Source: Sphingomonas sp. SRS2
GTDB lineage: Bacteria > Pseudomonadota > Alphaproteobacteria > Sphingomonadales > Sphingomonadaceae
Reading direction: 5' to 3'
Length of the DNA stretch: 64,000 nucleotides
NCBI RefSeq assembly: GCF_000971055.1
Contig: NZ_LARW01000066.1
Span: 1 to 64,000, forward strand
Every line of letters starts with the position of its first letter. Positions within the stretch are counted from its first letter, which is position 1. A program made the translations under genes and the position numbers. The notes under the pieces were generated by a model that was not told the DNA's origin, searched no databases, and worked only from the letters and a program-made list of their open reading frames with translations. This document shows positions 51,907-60,723 of the stretch, piece by piece.

Positions 51907-54057
51907 CTAACCGGCGGGCGTCCGCTCGGCCTGTGAAACCGCGTCGGCGGCGCGCAACGCCGCGACGATCTTCATCAGATGCTGAACGTCGTGGACCTCG
52001 ATCGTGACGTCATAGGTGTGAAAGGCGGTGTCGCGGTGCGACAACGAAAGATTGACGATGTTCGCATGATGCGCGCCCAATATCCCTGACATCACCGCCA
52101 GCGCGCCCGGCTCGTTCTTGACGATGACGGTCAGCCGCGCGGTGCCGCCGTCCGAACCGTCCCCCCAAGCGAGATCGACCCAGTCGGCATCCTGGCTCTC
52201 GGCGAGCTTGCGGCAGTCGATGGTATGGACCTCGACCGGCTCGTCGGGGCGTCGCACGCCGATGATGCGGTCGCCGGGCACCGGGTTACAACAGCTGGCG
52301 AGCTGGAAGGCGACACCGGGGGTCAGCCCCTTCATCGAGATCGCGTCGCGCTGCGCGCCTTCCCGGCGCTTGACCCCCGCCTTCTCGGCGCTGCCCGGCA
52401 TCAGTGCGTCCATTACCGTGGCGTCGTCGACCAGCTTGCGGGCGATCGCCTCCATCAAGGCTTCCTCATCGGGCAGCTTGAGCCGCTTGAGCGCCTCCGG
52501 CAGCGCTTCCTTGCCGAGTTCGGCGGGAATGCGCTTGATAATCTCGTCATAGAATTTGCGGCCGAGCGCAATCGTCTCCTCGCGCTCCTTCTGGCGGACG
52601 AAGCGGCGGATCGAGGAGCGCGCCTTGCCGGTGAAGGCGAAGGTCAGCCATTCGACCTGCGGCTCCTGCGCTTTCGAGCGCAGAATCTGCACCTGGTCTC
52701 CATTTTCGATCGGGGTGCGCAACGGCACCACCCGGCCATTGACCTTCGCGCCGACCGTCGTGTCGCCGACGTCGGTGTGCACCGCATAGGCGAAGTCGAT
52801 CGCCGTCGACCCCTTGGGCAGCTGGATCAGCTCGCCGGTCGGGCTGAACGCGAAGATGCGATCCTGGTACATCGCCATTTTGGTGTGCTCGAGCAGCTCT
52901 TCGGGATTGCCGGCATGTTCGAGGATGTCGACCAGGTCGCGAATCCAGCTGTGGCTGCTCGCCTTGCTGGCTGACTTGTCGCCCTGCTTATAGGCCCAAT
53001 GCGCGGCGAGACCATATTCGGCCTGGGCGTGCATCTCCTCGGTGCGGACCTGCACCTCGATGCGCATCTTCTCCGAATGGATGATCGAGGTGTGGAGCGA
53101 GCGATAGCCGTTGCGCTTCGGCGTCGAGATATAATCCTTGAACCGGCCCGGCACCATGGGCCAGCGCCGGTGAAGAACGCCCAGCGTCTTGTAGCATTCG
53201 TCGATGTCCTTCACGATCACACGGAAGGCCATGACATCGGACAGCTGCTCGAAACTGATGTGCCGTTCGGCCATTTTTCGCCAGATTGAATAGGGGTGCT
53301 TCTCGCGGCCCTGGATCTCGGCCTTGACCCCCGCGCGGCTCAGCTGGAGGCGCAGCCCCGAGCTGATCCGCGAGATGATGTCGCCGCCGCCCTCGTGAAG
53401 CTGGTGCAGCCGCTTGGTGATGGAGGTATAGGCGTCGGGTTCGAGTTGCTGGAAGGCAAGCGTCTGCATCTCGCGCATGAACTCGTACATGCCGATCCGT
53501 TCGGCGAGCGGCGCATAGATATCCATCGTCTCGCGAGCGATGCGGCGGCGCTTCTGTTCCGATGCGATATGGTGCAGCGTGCGCATATTGTGGAGCCGGT
53601 CGGCAAGCTTGACGAGCAGCACGCGGATATCGCTCGACATGGCGAGCAGGAATTTGCGCAGATTCTCGGCGGCGCGCTCGTTTTCGGTCTGCGCCTCGAT
53701 CTTGGACAGCTTGGTGACGCCATCGACCAGCCGCGCGACCGAGGGGCCGAAGCTCTTCTCGATCTGTTCGGGGGTGGCGACGGTATCCTCGATCGTGTCG
53801 TGGAGAATCGCGGTGGCGATCGTCTCGTCGTCGAGCTGGAGATCGGTCAGGATGCCCGCCACCTCGATGGGGTGGCTGAAATAGGGGTCTCCGCTGGCGC
53901 GCTTTTGGCTGCCATGCGCCTGCATCGAAAACACATAGGCGCGGTTGAGGAGCGCCTCATCGGCGTCCGGATCGTAGTTCAGTACCCGATCGACGAGTTC
54001 ATATTGTCTCAGCACCCACTTATGTGGGGGCGTGTCCGCAATGGATGCAACAGGCAA
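51907..54057 (-). CDS. rel: bifunctional (p)ppGpp synthetase/hydrolase (RelA/SpoT homolog)
   Basis: This 716-residue stringent-response enzyme has an HD hydrolase domain with ILHDTIEDTVATPEQI (~85-100). The synthetase domain (~240-370) has GRFKDYISTPKRNGYRSLHT; its RxKD form marks the bifunctional Rel type rather than synthetase-only RelA. A TGS domain (IFAFSPTGELIQLPKGSTAI) and a C-terminal ACT domain follow. Start 54057 is the first ATG. A GTG at 54015, giving VLRQYELVDRV, agrees better with many relatives. It follows rpoZ on the same strand, as in many alphaproteobacteria. A 6-bp hairpin GTGGCA/TGCCAC lies at 54070-54085 in its leader. Confidence 0.94.
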   Translation of the reverse strand: MPVASIADTPPHKWVLRQYELVDRVLNYDPDADEALLNRAYVFSMQAHGSQKRASGDPYFSHPIEVAGILTDLQLDDETIATAILHDTIEDTVATPEQIEKSFGPSVARLVDGVTKLSKIEAQTENERAAENLRKFLLAMSSDIRVLLVKLADRLHNMRTLHHIASEQKRRRIARETMDIYAPLAERIGMYEFMREMQTLAFQQLEPDAYTSITKRLHQLHEGGGDIISRISSGLRLQLSRAGVKAEIQGREKHPYSIWRKMAERHISFEQLSDVMAFRVIVKDIDECYKTLGVLHRRWPMVPGRFKDYISTPKRNGYRSLHTSIIHSEKMRIEVQVRTEEMHAQAEYGLAAHWAYKQGDKSASKASSHSWIRDLVDILEHAGNPEELLEHTKMAMYQDRIFAFSPTGELIQLPKGSTAIDFAYAVHTDVGDTTVGAKVNGRVVPLRTPIENGDQVQILRSKAQEPQVEWLTFAFTGKARSSIRRFVRQKEREETIALGRKFYDEIIKRIPAELGKEALPEALKRLKLPDEEALMEAIARKLVDDATVMDALMPGSAEKAGVKRREGAQRDAISMKGLTPGVAFQLASCCNPVPGDRIIGVRRPDEPVEVHTIDCRKLAESQDADWVDLAWGDGSDGGTARLTVIVKNEPGALAVMSGILGAHHANIVNLSLSHRDTAFHTYDVTIEVHDVQHLMKIVAALRAADAVSQAERTPAG

Positions 54058-54111
54058 AAGGCGGATTTCGTGGCATTATTGCCACAAAATGCCATTCAAC
54101 TCGCCCGAAAC

Positions 54112-54144
54112 GAAAACGGCCCGCCTCCGTGGGGAGGCGAGCCG
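54112..54144 (-). terminator. terminator after rpoZ (minus strand)
   Basis: A 12-bp stem with one mismatch (CGGCTCGCCTCC / GGAGGCGGGCCG read on the minus strand) and a 4-base loop is followed by TTTTCG. It lies between the rpoZ stop and the rel start. It probably ends or attenuates the rpoZ transcript. Confidence 0.6.
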
Positions 54145-54167
54145 TGTCGGTTTAGTCGCGCGGTGGC

Positions 54168-54509
54168 TTATTCGTAGTCGCCGCCGATGTTCTGGTTCCG
54201 CGGCGGCGCGGCGGCGGTAAGGCGCAGCGCCTCGGCCGAAGCGGCCAGCGAGCCGATCTCATCGGGCGCATCGTCGTCGTCGACGCGCACGCGCTGCAGG
54301 CTGGAGACCAGCGACTCGTGCAAATCGGGAGGCGTGACCGTCTCCTCGGCGATCTCGCGCAGCGCGACGACCGGGTTCTTGTCGCGATCGCGATCGATGG
54401 TCAGCTCCGCACCGCCCGATATCTGGCGCGCGCGTTGCGCCGCCATCAGCACCAGGTCGAACCGGTTGGAAATCTTGTCGACACAATCTTCGACAGTGAC
54501 GCGCGCCAT
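54168..54509 (-). CDS. rpoZ: RNA polymerase omega subunit
   Basis: This 113-residue omega subunit starts [20 protein letters not shown] and continues [15 protein letters not shown] and [16 protein letters not shown], all conserved. Omega helps assemble the beta-prime subunit and forms one of the ppGpp sites on polymerase. Its position directly upstream of rel fits that partnership. The last ~35 residues are an acidic then Ala/Pro-rich tail typical of alphaproteobacteria. Confidence 0.95.
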   Translation of the reverse strand: MARVTVEDCVDKISNRFDLVLMAAQRARQISGGAELTIDRDRDKNPVVALREIAEETVTPPDLHESLVSSLQRVRVDDDDAPDEIGSLAASAEALRLTAAAPPRNQNIGGDYE

Positions 54510-54598
54510 GAAACGCTCCGCTAATACAGTTATTCGGAAAGAGGGCGCGGCTAACAGGCGCGGGCGCGAATGTAAAGGAAAATGGGCTGCCCGAGCGA

Positions 54599-55246
54599 TC
54601 AGCCTTCGGGCGGCTCATCCGCCTTATAGGCCCAGAACAGGCCGCATGGCGGGATGTTCCACCATTCGAGGTCGCGATCGATACGAGCGAACAACGGTTC
54701 GACCAGCCGCAGCACATAAGCCGAATATTGATAGATCAGAAAAGCGCCGCCGGGACGAAGCACGCGGTGAGTCGCCTCGGCGATCGCCGGCCCGACGCCA
54801 TGCGGCAGGGTCGAAAAGGGCAGGCCCGAGAGGACATAGTCTGCCTTGTCGAAGCCGTGCGCGGCGATGATCTCGTTGACGTCGGCAGCCGAACCGTGGG
54901 CCGCGACAAATCGGGTATCGGCATATTTGCGGCGCAGAAAATCGACGAACACCGGGTTGGTGTCGATCACCAGCAAGGTCGCATCGGGCGCCAGCCGTTC
55001 GAGAATGGTCCCGCAGAAGGTGCCGACGCCGGGCCCATATTCGACGAACAGCTTCGTATTGGCCCAGTCGACTGGCGACAGCATCGCCTCGATCGTCCGC
55101 TTCGACGATGGGATGATCGATCCGATCATGACCGGATGCCGCAGGAATTCCCGGAAGAACAATGCGAAAGGATTTACCGCGGTGGAAGCCGAACTGCGGG
55201 CCTTCGCGCCATTGTCGAGCGCCTGTTCGGCCGAGAAATCACCCAT
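54599..55246 (-). CDS. class I SAM-dependent methyltransferase, phospholipid N-methyltransferase (PmtA)-like
   Basis: This ~215-residue protein starts at the ATG at 55246 with CAGGAAC upstream. The block [20 protein letters not shown] is typical of the PmtA-like group. The SAM-binding motif is [16 protein letters not shown] and the next strand ends [28 protein letters not shown] resembles the catalytic region of phosphatidylethanolamine methyltransferases. It would methylate phosphatidylethanolamine at the inner membrane. Some relatives are annotated only as rRNA-adenine-methyltransferase-like proteins. The in-frame extension up to 55315 is unlikely. Confidence 0.78.
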   Translation of the reverse strand: MGDFSAEQALDNGAKARSSASTAVNPFALFFREFLRHPVMIGSIIPSSKRTIEAMLSPVDWANTKLFVEYGPGVGTFCGTILERLAPDATLLVIDTNPVFVDFLRRKYADTRFVAAHGSAADVNEIIAAHGFDKADYVLSGLPFSTLPHGVGPAIAEATHRVLRPGGAFLIYQYSAYVLRLVEPLFARIDRDLEWWNIPPCGLFWAYKADEPPEG

Positions 55247-55377
55247 GATGTTCCTGTCGGGCTTATGATCTTGCGCACCCCGTTCGCAAATGGCGCGGGC
55301 AAAGGCAAGCGGCACACGTTACGGACGCAATCGTTCGAAGGCGAAACCCTCCGAAACGCGGAGAGTTGCCGAGCAGC

Positions 55378-55407
55378 AAAAAAAAGGCCGACCCCAAGGG
55401 GCCGGCC
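55378..55407 (-). terminator. strong intrinsic terminator on the minus strand
   Basis: Read on the minus strand, a 10-bp stem with one mismatch (GGCCGGCCCC / GGGGTCGGCC, 2-base loop, 55386-55407) is followed directly by eight Ts (55378-55385). This is a textbook Rho-independent terminator. No protein gene ends just upstream on that strand, since 55408-55616 holds none I can support. The transcript it ends may be a small RNA or the LysR gene's antisense. Confidence 0.7.
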
Positions 55408-55616
55408 GTAAAGTTTTAGGAGAGGATGCCTGAAAGGCCCGATCTTTTTGCACTGCGGCATCAATCTCCGCAAATGCGAAAACAGGACGAGCAATTGCAA
55501 AAAATGCAAGCAAGAATCTGCTGAAATCTGGGGTTTAAGCGACCACTCGGTCGTCAATTAGTGGCTCACCGATATTTTGCATTGCAACGCAGCCCGGCGT
55601 CTGATGAAATGATGCC

Positions 55617-56501
55617 ATGCGTAGATTGCCGCCGTTGACCGCCATCGAGGCCTTTGTCCAGGTGGCGCGCCTTGGCTCCGTCAAGGCCGCTGCCGAGGAA
55701 CTGGCGCTGTCCTCGCCGGCGCTGAGCCGCCGCGTTCAGGCGCTGGAGCGATTCATGGGTCGCAGCCTGTTCGAACGCCGGCACCAGTCGATGATGCTGT
55801 CGAGCGATGGCGAAATGCTGCTGTCACGCATCGCGCCTGCGCTCGATGCGCTGACCCTGGCGATCGACTCGACGTCTGGCGACAGCGAACTGGTGCGGCT
55901 GCGGCTGGCGGTGATGCCGCTCTTCGCTTCGCAGCGGCTGATGGGCCGGTTGCCCGAACTCCGGCAGCGCCACCCCGAACTGCATATCGATATCGACACA
56001 GGCAGCCACGCCCTTGCCCGGCTGGGAGAAGGCGTTGATGCCGCGATCGTCCTGGCACGCGATATCGATTCGAGCCTCTATTCACGCCGGATCGATCGCG
56101 ACACCACGGTGGCGATCGTCAATCGTTCGCTTCTTTCCGGTCGTTTCCCGGTCAGTCGCGTCGAGGATCTCGGGCGGCTGACCATCTTCCTTCATCGCGA
56201 CATGCCCGAACTGTTCACCGTCTGGCGCGAGGCGCTGGGCCGGCCCGATCTTGAGCCTGCGGCGGTGGACGTGTTCGATTCGGGGCAGCTGATGCTCGAC
56301 GCCGCGGCGCAGGGGCTTGGCGTGGCCTTCATGTTGCGCAGCCATCTTGAGGATTCACGCGACGAGCGGCTGACCAAATTGTTCGATGAGGCCGTCGAGA
56401 GCCCCTATGGCTACTGGTTCGCCTGCCGCCGCCCCGCGCTGTCGACCCGCGCGGTGCGGGTCTTCCACGATTGGCTGTTCAGCACGCTGTCGACGTCCTG
56501 A
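55617..56501 (+). CDS. LysR-family transcriptional regulator (GcvA-like)
   Basis: This 294-residue LysR regulator has an N-terminal winged HTH (PPLTAIEAFVQVARLGSVKA, then ALSSPALSRRVQALERFMGR) and a two-lobed effector domain ending RVFHDWLFSTL. The opening and the VNRSLL...FLHRD segment resemble GcvA-like proteins. It stands alone between a divergent methyltransferase and a convergent cyclophilin gene. A TTTTGCATTGCAACG stretch just upstream could be its own T-N11-A box. Effector and targets are unknown. Confidence 0.87.
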   Translation: MRRLPPLTAIEAFVQVARLGSVKAAAEELALSSPALSRRVQALERFMGRSLFERRHQSMMLSSDGEMLLSRIAPALDALTLAIDSTSGDSELVRLRLAVMPLFASQRLMGRLPELRQRHPELHIDIDTGSHALARLGEGVDAAIVLARDIDSSLYSRRIDRDTTVAIVNRSLLSGRFPVSRVEDLGRLTIFLHRDMPELFTVWREALGRPDLEPAAVDVFDSGQLMLDAAAQGLGVAFMLRSHLEDSRDERLTKLFDEAVESPYGYWFACRRPALSTRAVRVFHDWLFSTLSTS

Positions 56502-56528
56502 TTGGTGTCAGCTTGCGCTGAAACGATC

Positions 56529-56599
56529 ACCGGCCCGCACCCCGACCCGGCTCCCACCAGATAAACTGTTTGGGAGGTCGGGTCGGGATGCGGGCCGGT
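56529..56599. terminator. long inverted repeat between convergent genes
   Basis: Arms of 28 and 29 bases (56529-56556 and 56571-56599) pair almost perfectly around a 14-base loop. Mismatches are one base at position 12 and a small bulge. It lies between the stops of the LysR gene and the convergent cyclophilin gene, so it could end both transcripts. It lacks a long T-run on either side and is much longer than a normal terminator stem. Confidence 0.5.
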
Positions 56600-56626
56600 A
56601 CCGCATCCGGCGTTAGCCGGACTAAA

Positions 56627-57094
56627 TCAGGCCTCGGCGGCGATGCGTGCCTTGATGATCTTGCCGGGCTCGCGCGGCGGCTCGCCCTTGGGCAGCGCGT
56701 CGACATGCTCCATGCCCGACTCGACCACGCCCCACACGGTGTACTGACCGTCGAGGAAGCGGGCATCGTCGAAGCAGATGAAGAATTGGCTGTTCGCGCT
56801 GTTCGGGTTCTGGCTGCGCGCCATTGAGCAGACGCCGCGGACGTGCGGCTCGCGGCTGAACTCGGCCTTCAGGTTCGGCTTCTCCGAACCGCCCATGCCC
56901 GAGCCGGTCGGATCGCCGCCCTGCGCCATGAAGCCGGGGATGACGCGGTGGAACACGACGCCATCGTAAAAGCCTTCGCGAACCAGCGACTTGATCTGGT
57001 CGACATGGCCGGGCGCCAGATCGGGACGCAGATTGATGACGACATCGCCGCCCTCAAGGGTCAGCACCAGCGTGTTTTCGGGATCGGCAGCCAT
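56627..57094 (-). CDS. cyclophilin-type peptidyl-prolyl cis-trans isomerase
   Basis: This ~155-residue single-domain cyclophilin catalyses proline cis/trans isomerisation. FYDGVVFHRVIPGFMAQGGD contains the active Arg and Phe residues. SMARSQNPNSANSQFFICFD and FLDGQYTVWGVV complete the site. There is no signal peptide, so it is cytoplasmic (PpiB-like). AAGGAG precedes two adjacent ATGs at 57097 and 57094; spacing favours the second. The gene stands alone. Confidence 0.93.
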   Translation of the reverse strand: MAADPENTLVLTLEGGDVVINLRPDLAPGHVDQIKSLVREGFYDGVVFHRVIPGFMAQGGDPTGSGMGGSEKPNLKAEFSREPHVRGVCSMARSQNPNSANSQFFICFDDARFLDGQYTVWGVVESGMEHVDALPKGEPPREPGKIIKARIAAEA

Positions 57095-57240
57095 CATCGT
57101 CTCCTTTTGGACAAAGCGAATCTGGGCCGTCCCTATCGGCAGATCGCCGTCGAGGCGAGCGATGATTGCGGGGCTGCGGCGATCTGGTGGGCGATCAGGT
57201 CATTGCGGTCTGCTGGCGCGAGTCCTAGAGCGGCGTGGTG

Positions 57241-58791
57241 ATGGCGACGGTACATAGCGCAGACGTGGCGGCAGTCCCTGTCGCACCGGTGCCCAAGGCC
57301 ATAGCGACGGCCCTGATCATGGCCGCGACCATCCTAGTCGTGCTCGACCAGACGATCGCTACCGTCGCATTGCCCCATATGCAGGCCGCGCTGGGCGCGA
57401 CCCCGGAGACGATCAACTGGGTGCTCACCTCCTATATCTTGGCGACCTCGGTCGGCATCCCGCTGACAGGGTGGCTGTCGGGACGCGTGGGAAGGGGCCG
57501 CCTGTTCGGCATCTGCATCCTGGGGTTCACGATCAGTTCGGCGCTATGCGGACTGGCAGTATCGCTGCCGATGATGGTCGCCGCCCGGCTGGCACAGGGC
57601 TTCTTCGGGGCTTTTCTGGTGCCGATGTCGCAATCCTTCCTCTACGACATGAATGCGCCGTCGCAACAGATGCGGGCGATGACGTTATGGGGCGTCGGCG
57701 TGATGGTCGGTCCGCTGGTTGGTCCGGTGCTTGGCGGCTATCTGACCGAGACCTTCGACTGGCGCTGGGTCTTCTTCATCAATGTGCCGATCGGGCTGGT
57801 CGCCGGCCTGGGCATCCTCGCGACGATGCCGGCCTTTCCTGCGGTACGGCGCGCGTTCGATCATGTCGGCTTCATCCTGATCGTGGTGGCGCTCTGCGCG
57901 CTCCAGCTCGCACTCGACCGGGGAAGTCAGTTGGACTGGTTCGACTCCACCGAGATCGTGATCGAGTGCGGAGTCAGCATTGCCGCCTTCTGGATGCTGA
58001 TCTTCCACCTGTGGCATGCCCGCGAACCGATCTTTTCGATCAGCCTGTTTCGCGACCGCGCCTTTTCGATCGCGTTGCTTCTGTCGCTGGTGGTCACGCC
58101 GGTTATGATTGCGGCGACCGCCCTGCTGCCGGCGCTGCTCCAGACCCTGCTCGGTTACCCGGTCACGCTGGCCGGCTTGCTGAGCCTTCCCCGCGGTATC
58201 GCGATGCTGATCGGCATAATAATCGGGGGAAGACTGTTCCGGATAATCGGTGCGCGCGCGCAGGTCGCCATGGGACTGGCTTTCACGGCCTTCGCGACGT
58301 GGCTGCAAACCCGGATCAATCTCGAAATGGACAGCCATCTGATTATTTGGGCGGGCATGGCCCAGGGGCTTGGGACGGGAGTTGCGCTGACCGTACTCAA
58401 CTTTCTGACCGTAGCGCATGCGCCGACCGCGTTCCGCACCGATGCGGCGGTGCTGTACAACCTGGCCCGCAATACCGGCGCGTCGATCATGATTGCGGCG
58501 TTCACGGCGATCCTTGCCCGGAACATTCAGGTGAATCATGCGGAAATCGGGGCGGCCATAGGGGCGACCAATGTGCCGTTGGGGCTCTCGCAGATGGCGG
58601 GCGGCCCGTATCTTACGAACCGGCTTGCCGCCTTGATCGACGCGGAAGTGACCCGCCAGTCTATGATGATCGCCTATATTAACGACTTCTGGCTGATGAT
58701 GTGGCTTACCATCCTGGTCATGCCACTGGCCCTCCTGCTGGGCCGCGAGCGTCCGCGGCAGAAGCCCGACGAGATGATGATCGTCGAATAG
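57241..58791 (+). CDS. DHA2-family MFS efflux transporter (EmrB/QacA type)
   Basis: This ~516-residue proton-driven drug exporter has about fourteen membrane spans. Motif LDQTIATVALPHMQAALGAT in span 1 is the DHA2 signature (LDxTIvNVAL-like). WVLTSYILATSVGIPLTGWL and the loop motif GWLSGRVGRGRLF follow, then the motif-C-like GVMVGPLVGPVLGGYL. DWRWVFFINVPIGL is also diagnostic. EmrB usually works with an EmrA adaptor and an outer-membrane channel, and neither gene is here. I took the ATG at 57241; a GTG at 57235 is also open. Confidence 0.9.
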   Translation: MATVHSADVAAVPVAPVPKAIATALIMAATILVVLDQTIATVALPHMQAALGATPETINWVLTSYILATSVGIPLTGWLSGRVGRGRLFGICILGFTISSALCGLAVSLPMMVAARLAQGFFGAFLVPMSQSFLYDMNAPSQQMRAMTLWGVGVMVGPLVGPVLGGYLTETFDWRWVFFINVPIGLVAGLGILATMPAFPAVRRAFDHVGFILIVVALCALQLALDRGSQLDWFDSTEIVIECGVSIAAFWMLIFHLWHAREPIFSISLFRDRAFSIALLLSLVVTPVMIAATALLPALLQTLLGYPVTLAGLLSLPRGIAMLIGIIIGGRLFRIIGARAQVAMGLAFTAFATWLQTRINLEMDSHLIIWAGMAQGLGTGVALTVLNFLTVAHAPTAFRTDAAVLYNLARNTGASIMIAAFTAILARNIQVNHAEIGAAIGATNVPLGLSQMAGGPYLTNRLAALIDAEVTRQSMMIAYINDFWLMMWLTILVMPLALLLGRERPRQKPDEMMIVE

Positions 58792-58868
58792 CCTTATCCC
58801 GCATTGCGACGACGCCATTCTCCCCCTAGAGCCTCCCATGGACGCGGCCGAAATGCGCGGAGGACGGC

Positions 58869-60275
58869 ATGAGCGAAACCGATATCGAAACCGCCGACGC
58901 CGCGCCCGCCGAGACGCTTCACGACGAGGATGACCGGCTCAAATCGACCTTCGTCGATGCCGTCATCGCCTGTGTCGAAGAGGGCGACGCCGAAGGCGCT
59001 CGCGATCTCGTCCGGCCGCTCCACCCCGCCGACATCGCCGACCTGTTCGAGCTGGCGCCGCAGGATATGCGCCGCCCGATCGCCACCGCGATCGCGGAAC
59101 TGCTCGACGGCGACGTGCTGTCGGAAATGAACGAATGGGTGCGCGACGAGCTGATTGACGCGCTCGCGCCCCACGAGGTGGCCGAGATCGCCACCCAGCT
59201 CGACACCGACGATGCGGTCGCGATCATCGAGGAGATGGAGGAGGAGGACCAGCGCGCCGTCCTGCGCGCGATGGAGCCCGATGACCGCGCCGCGATCGAG
59301 GAGGCCCTGTCCTATCCGGAAGAATCCGCCGGTCGCCTGATGCAGCGCGACCTGATCGCGGTGCCTGAGCATTGGACGGTTGGAGACGTGCTCGACTATC
59401 TGCGCCGCAACGAGGACCTGACCACTGATTTCTGGGAAATCTTCGTCGTCAATGCCGCGCACCATCCGATCGGCAGTTGCAAGCTCAGTTGGGTGATGCG
59501 CACCCCGCGCAAGATTTCGATCAGTGACGTGATGCAGCGCGAGCAGACCCTGATCCCGGTCGAGATGGATCAGGAAGAAGTCGCGCTGCGTTTCCAGAAA
59601 TATGCGCTGATCTCCGCCGCGGTGACGGATCCTGCGGGACGGCTGGTCGGTATGATCACCGTCGATGATATCGTCCACATCATCCAGGAAGAAGCCGGCG
59701 AGGATATCCTCAAACTGTCGGGCGCCGGCGATGGCGACATCAACGAGCCGGTGTTCGAGACGGTCAAGGTGCGGCTGTCCTGGCTGGTCGTGAACCTCGG
59801 CACCGCAGTGCTCGCGGCGTCGGTCGTCGGCCTGTTCCAGGATACGATCGCGCAGTTGGTGGTGCTGGCGGTGCTGATGCCGATCGTGTCGGGCATGGGT
59901 GGCAATGCCGGGACCCAGACGATGGCGGTGGCGGTGCGCGCGCTCGCGCTCAACCAGCTCACCTCGTCCAACACCCAGCGCATGATATTTCGCGAATTCC
60001 GCATCGCGATCATCAACGGACTATGCCTGGGCGCTCTGATCGGCGTCGTCGTGACGCTGGTTTACGGCAAGGCCGATCTGGGCATCGTCATCTGCCTGGC
60101 GATGGTGATCAACAACATCATCGCGGGGCTGGCCGGCATCCTTGTGCCGGTGGGGCTCGACAAGGCGGGCGCCGACCCGGCGGTGTCGTCGGCGGTGTTC
60201 GTCACCACCGCGACCGACGTGATGGGTTTCTTCTCCTTCCTGGGCCTGGCTGCCTTGTGCGGCCTGCACGGTTGA
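58869..60275 (+). CDS. mgtE: magnesium transporter MgtE
   Basis: This 468-residue Mg2+ channel has the full MgtE order. An acidic N domain (HPADIADLFELAPQDMRRPI) leads to a CBS pair (ISDVMQREQTLIPVEM and GRLVGMITVDDIVHII, ~220-280). Five membrane helices follow, with the pore motif MPIVSGMGGNAGTQTMAVAV (~355-374) and FREFRIAIINGLCLG. The cytoplasmic N and CBS parts sense Mg2+ and close the pore. The gene stands alone, followed at 32 bases by a DUF1489 gene. Confidence 0.95.
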   Translation: MSETDIETADAAPAETLHDEDDRLKSTFVDAVIACVEEGDAEGARDLVRPLHPADIADLFELAPQDMRRPIATAIAELLDGDVLSEMNEWVRDELIDALAPHEVAEIATQLDTDDAVAIIEEMEEEDQRAVLRAMEPDDRAAIEEALSYPEESAGRLMQRDLIAVPEHWTVGDVLDYLRRNEDLTTDFWEIFVVNAAHHPIGSCKLSWVMRTPRKISISDVMQREQTLIPVEMDQEEVALRFQKYALISAAVTDPAGRLVGMITVDDIVHIIQEEAGEDILKLSGAGDGDINEPVFETVKVRLSWLVVNLGTAVLAASVVGLFQDTIAQLVVLAVLMPIVSGMGGNAGTQTMAVAVRALALNQLTSSNTQRMIFREFRIAIINGLCLGALIGVVVTLVYGKADLGIVICLAMVINNIIAGLAGILVPVGLDKAGADPAVSSAVFVTTATDVMGFFSFLGLAALCGLHG

Positions 60276-60306
60276 TCCAAAGCCGGCTCATGCCAATATG
60301 CTGGGC

Positions 60307-60714
60307 ATGAGCGAACTCCATCTCACCAAGATCGCCTATGGCTGCGATAGCTTCGATTATCTGCGCGCGCGGCTGCAGGATCGGATCGACCGGGGCGAGA
60401 ACATCCTGCTGTCGACCCGCTACAAGCCCAAGCGCGCCGACGAACTGGTCGGGGGCTCGCTATACTGGATATCGCAGCATCGCTTCGGCCTGCGCCAGCC
60501 GCTGATCGGCTTTGAGGATGCGGAGGGCGGGCGCTGCTCGATCGTCCTCGCGCCAGTGCTGATCGAAGTCGAGCCACGCCCCCGCCGCGCACATCAGGGC
60601 TGGCGCTATATCAGCACAGCGGACGCGCCGGCGGACCTTGATGCGGGCATCGATGCCGAAGGCCGGATACCGGCCGGGCTCCACGCCGAACTCGCGACGC
60701 TCGGGCTGATATAG
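60307..60714 (+). CDS. DUF1489 family protein
   Basis: This ~135-residue protein is conserved in alphaproteobacteria. MSELHLTKIAYGCDSFDYLR, then LLSTRYKPKRADELVGGSLY and LIGFEDAEGGRCSIVLAPVL match the DUF1489 family, whose function is unknown. I chose the ATG at 60307 over 60298 because it fits the family start. It sits directly after mgtE, so cotranscription is likely, but that says little about its role. Confidence 0.85.
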   Translation: MSELHLTKIAYGCDSFDYLRARLQDRIDRGENILLSTRYKPKRADELVGGSLYWISQHRFGLRQPLIGFEDAEGGRCSIVLAPVLIEVEPRPRRAHQGWRYISTADAPADLDAGIDAEGRIPAGLHAELATLGLI

Positions 60715-60723
60715 GTCCGGACG

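Noticed and set aside
55174-55557. Minus-strand frames of 127 and 64 residues between the methyltransferase and LysR genes
   Set aside because: They run through a strong terminator and into the methyltransferase leader, with no family resemblance. A non-coding transcript explains the terminator better.
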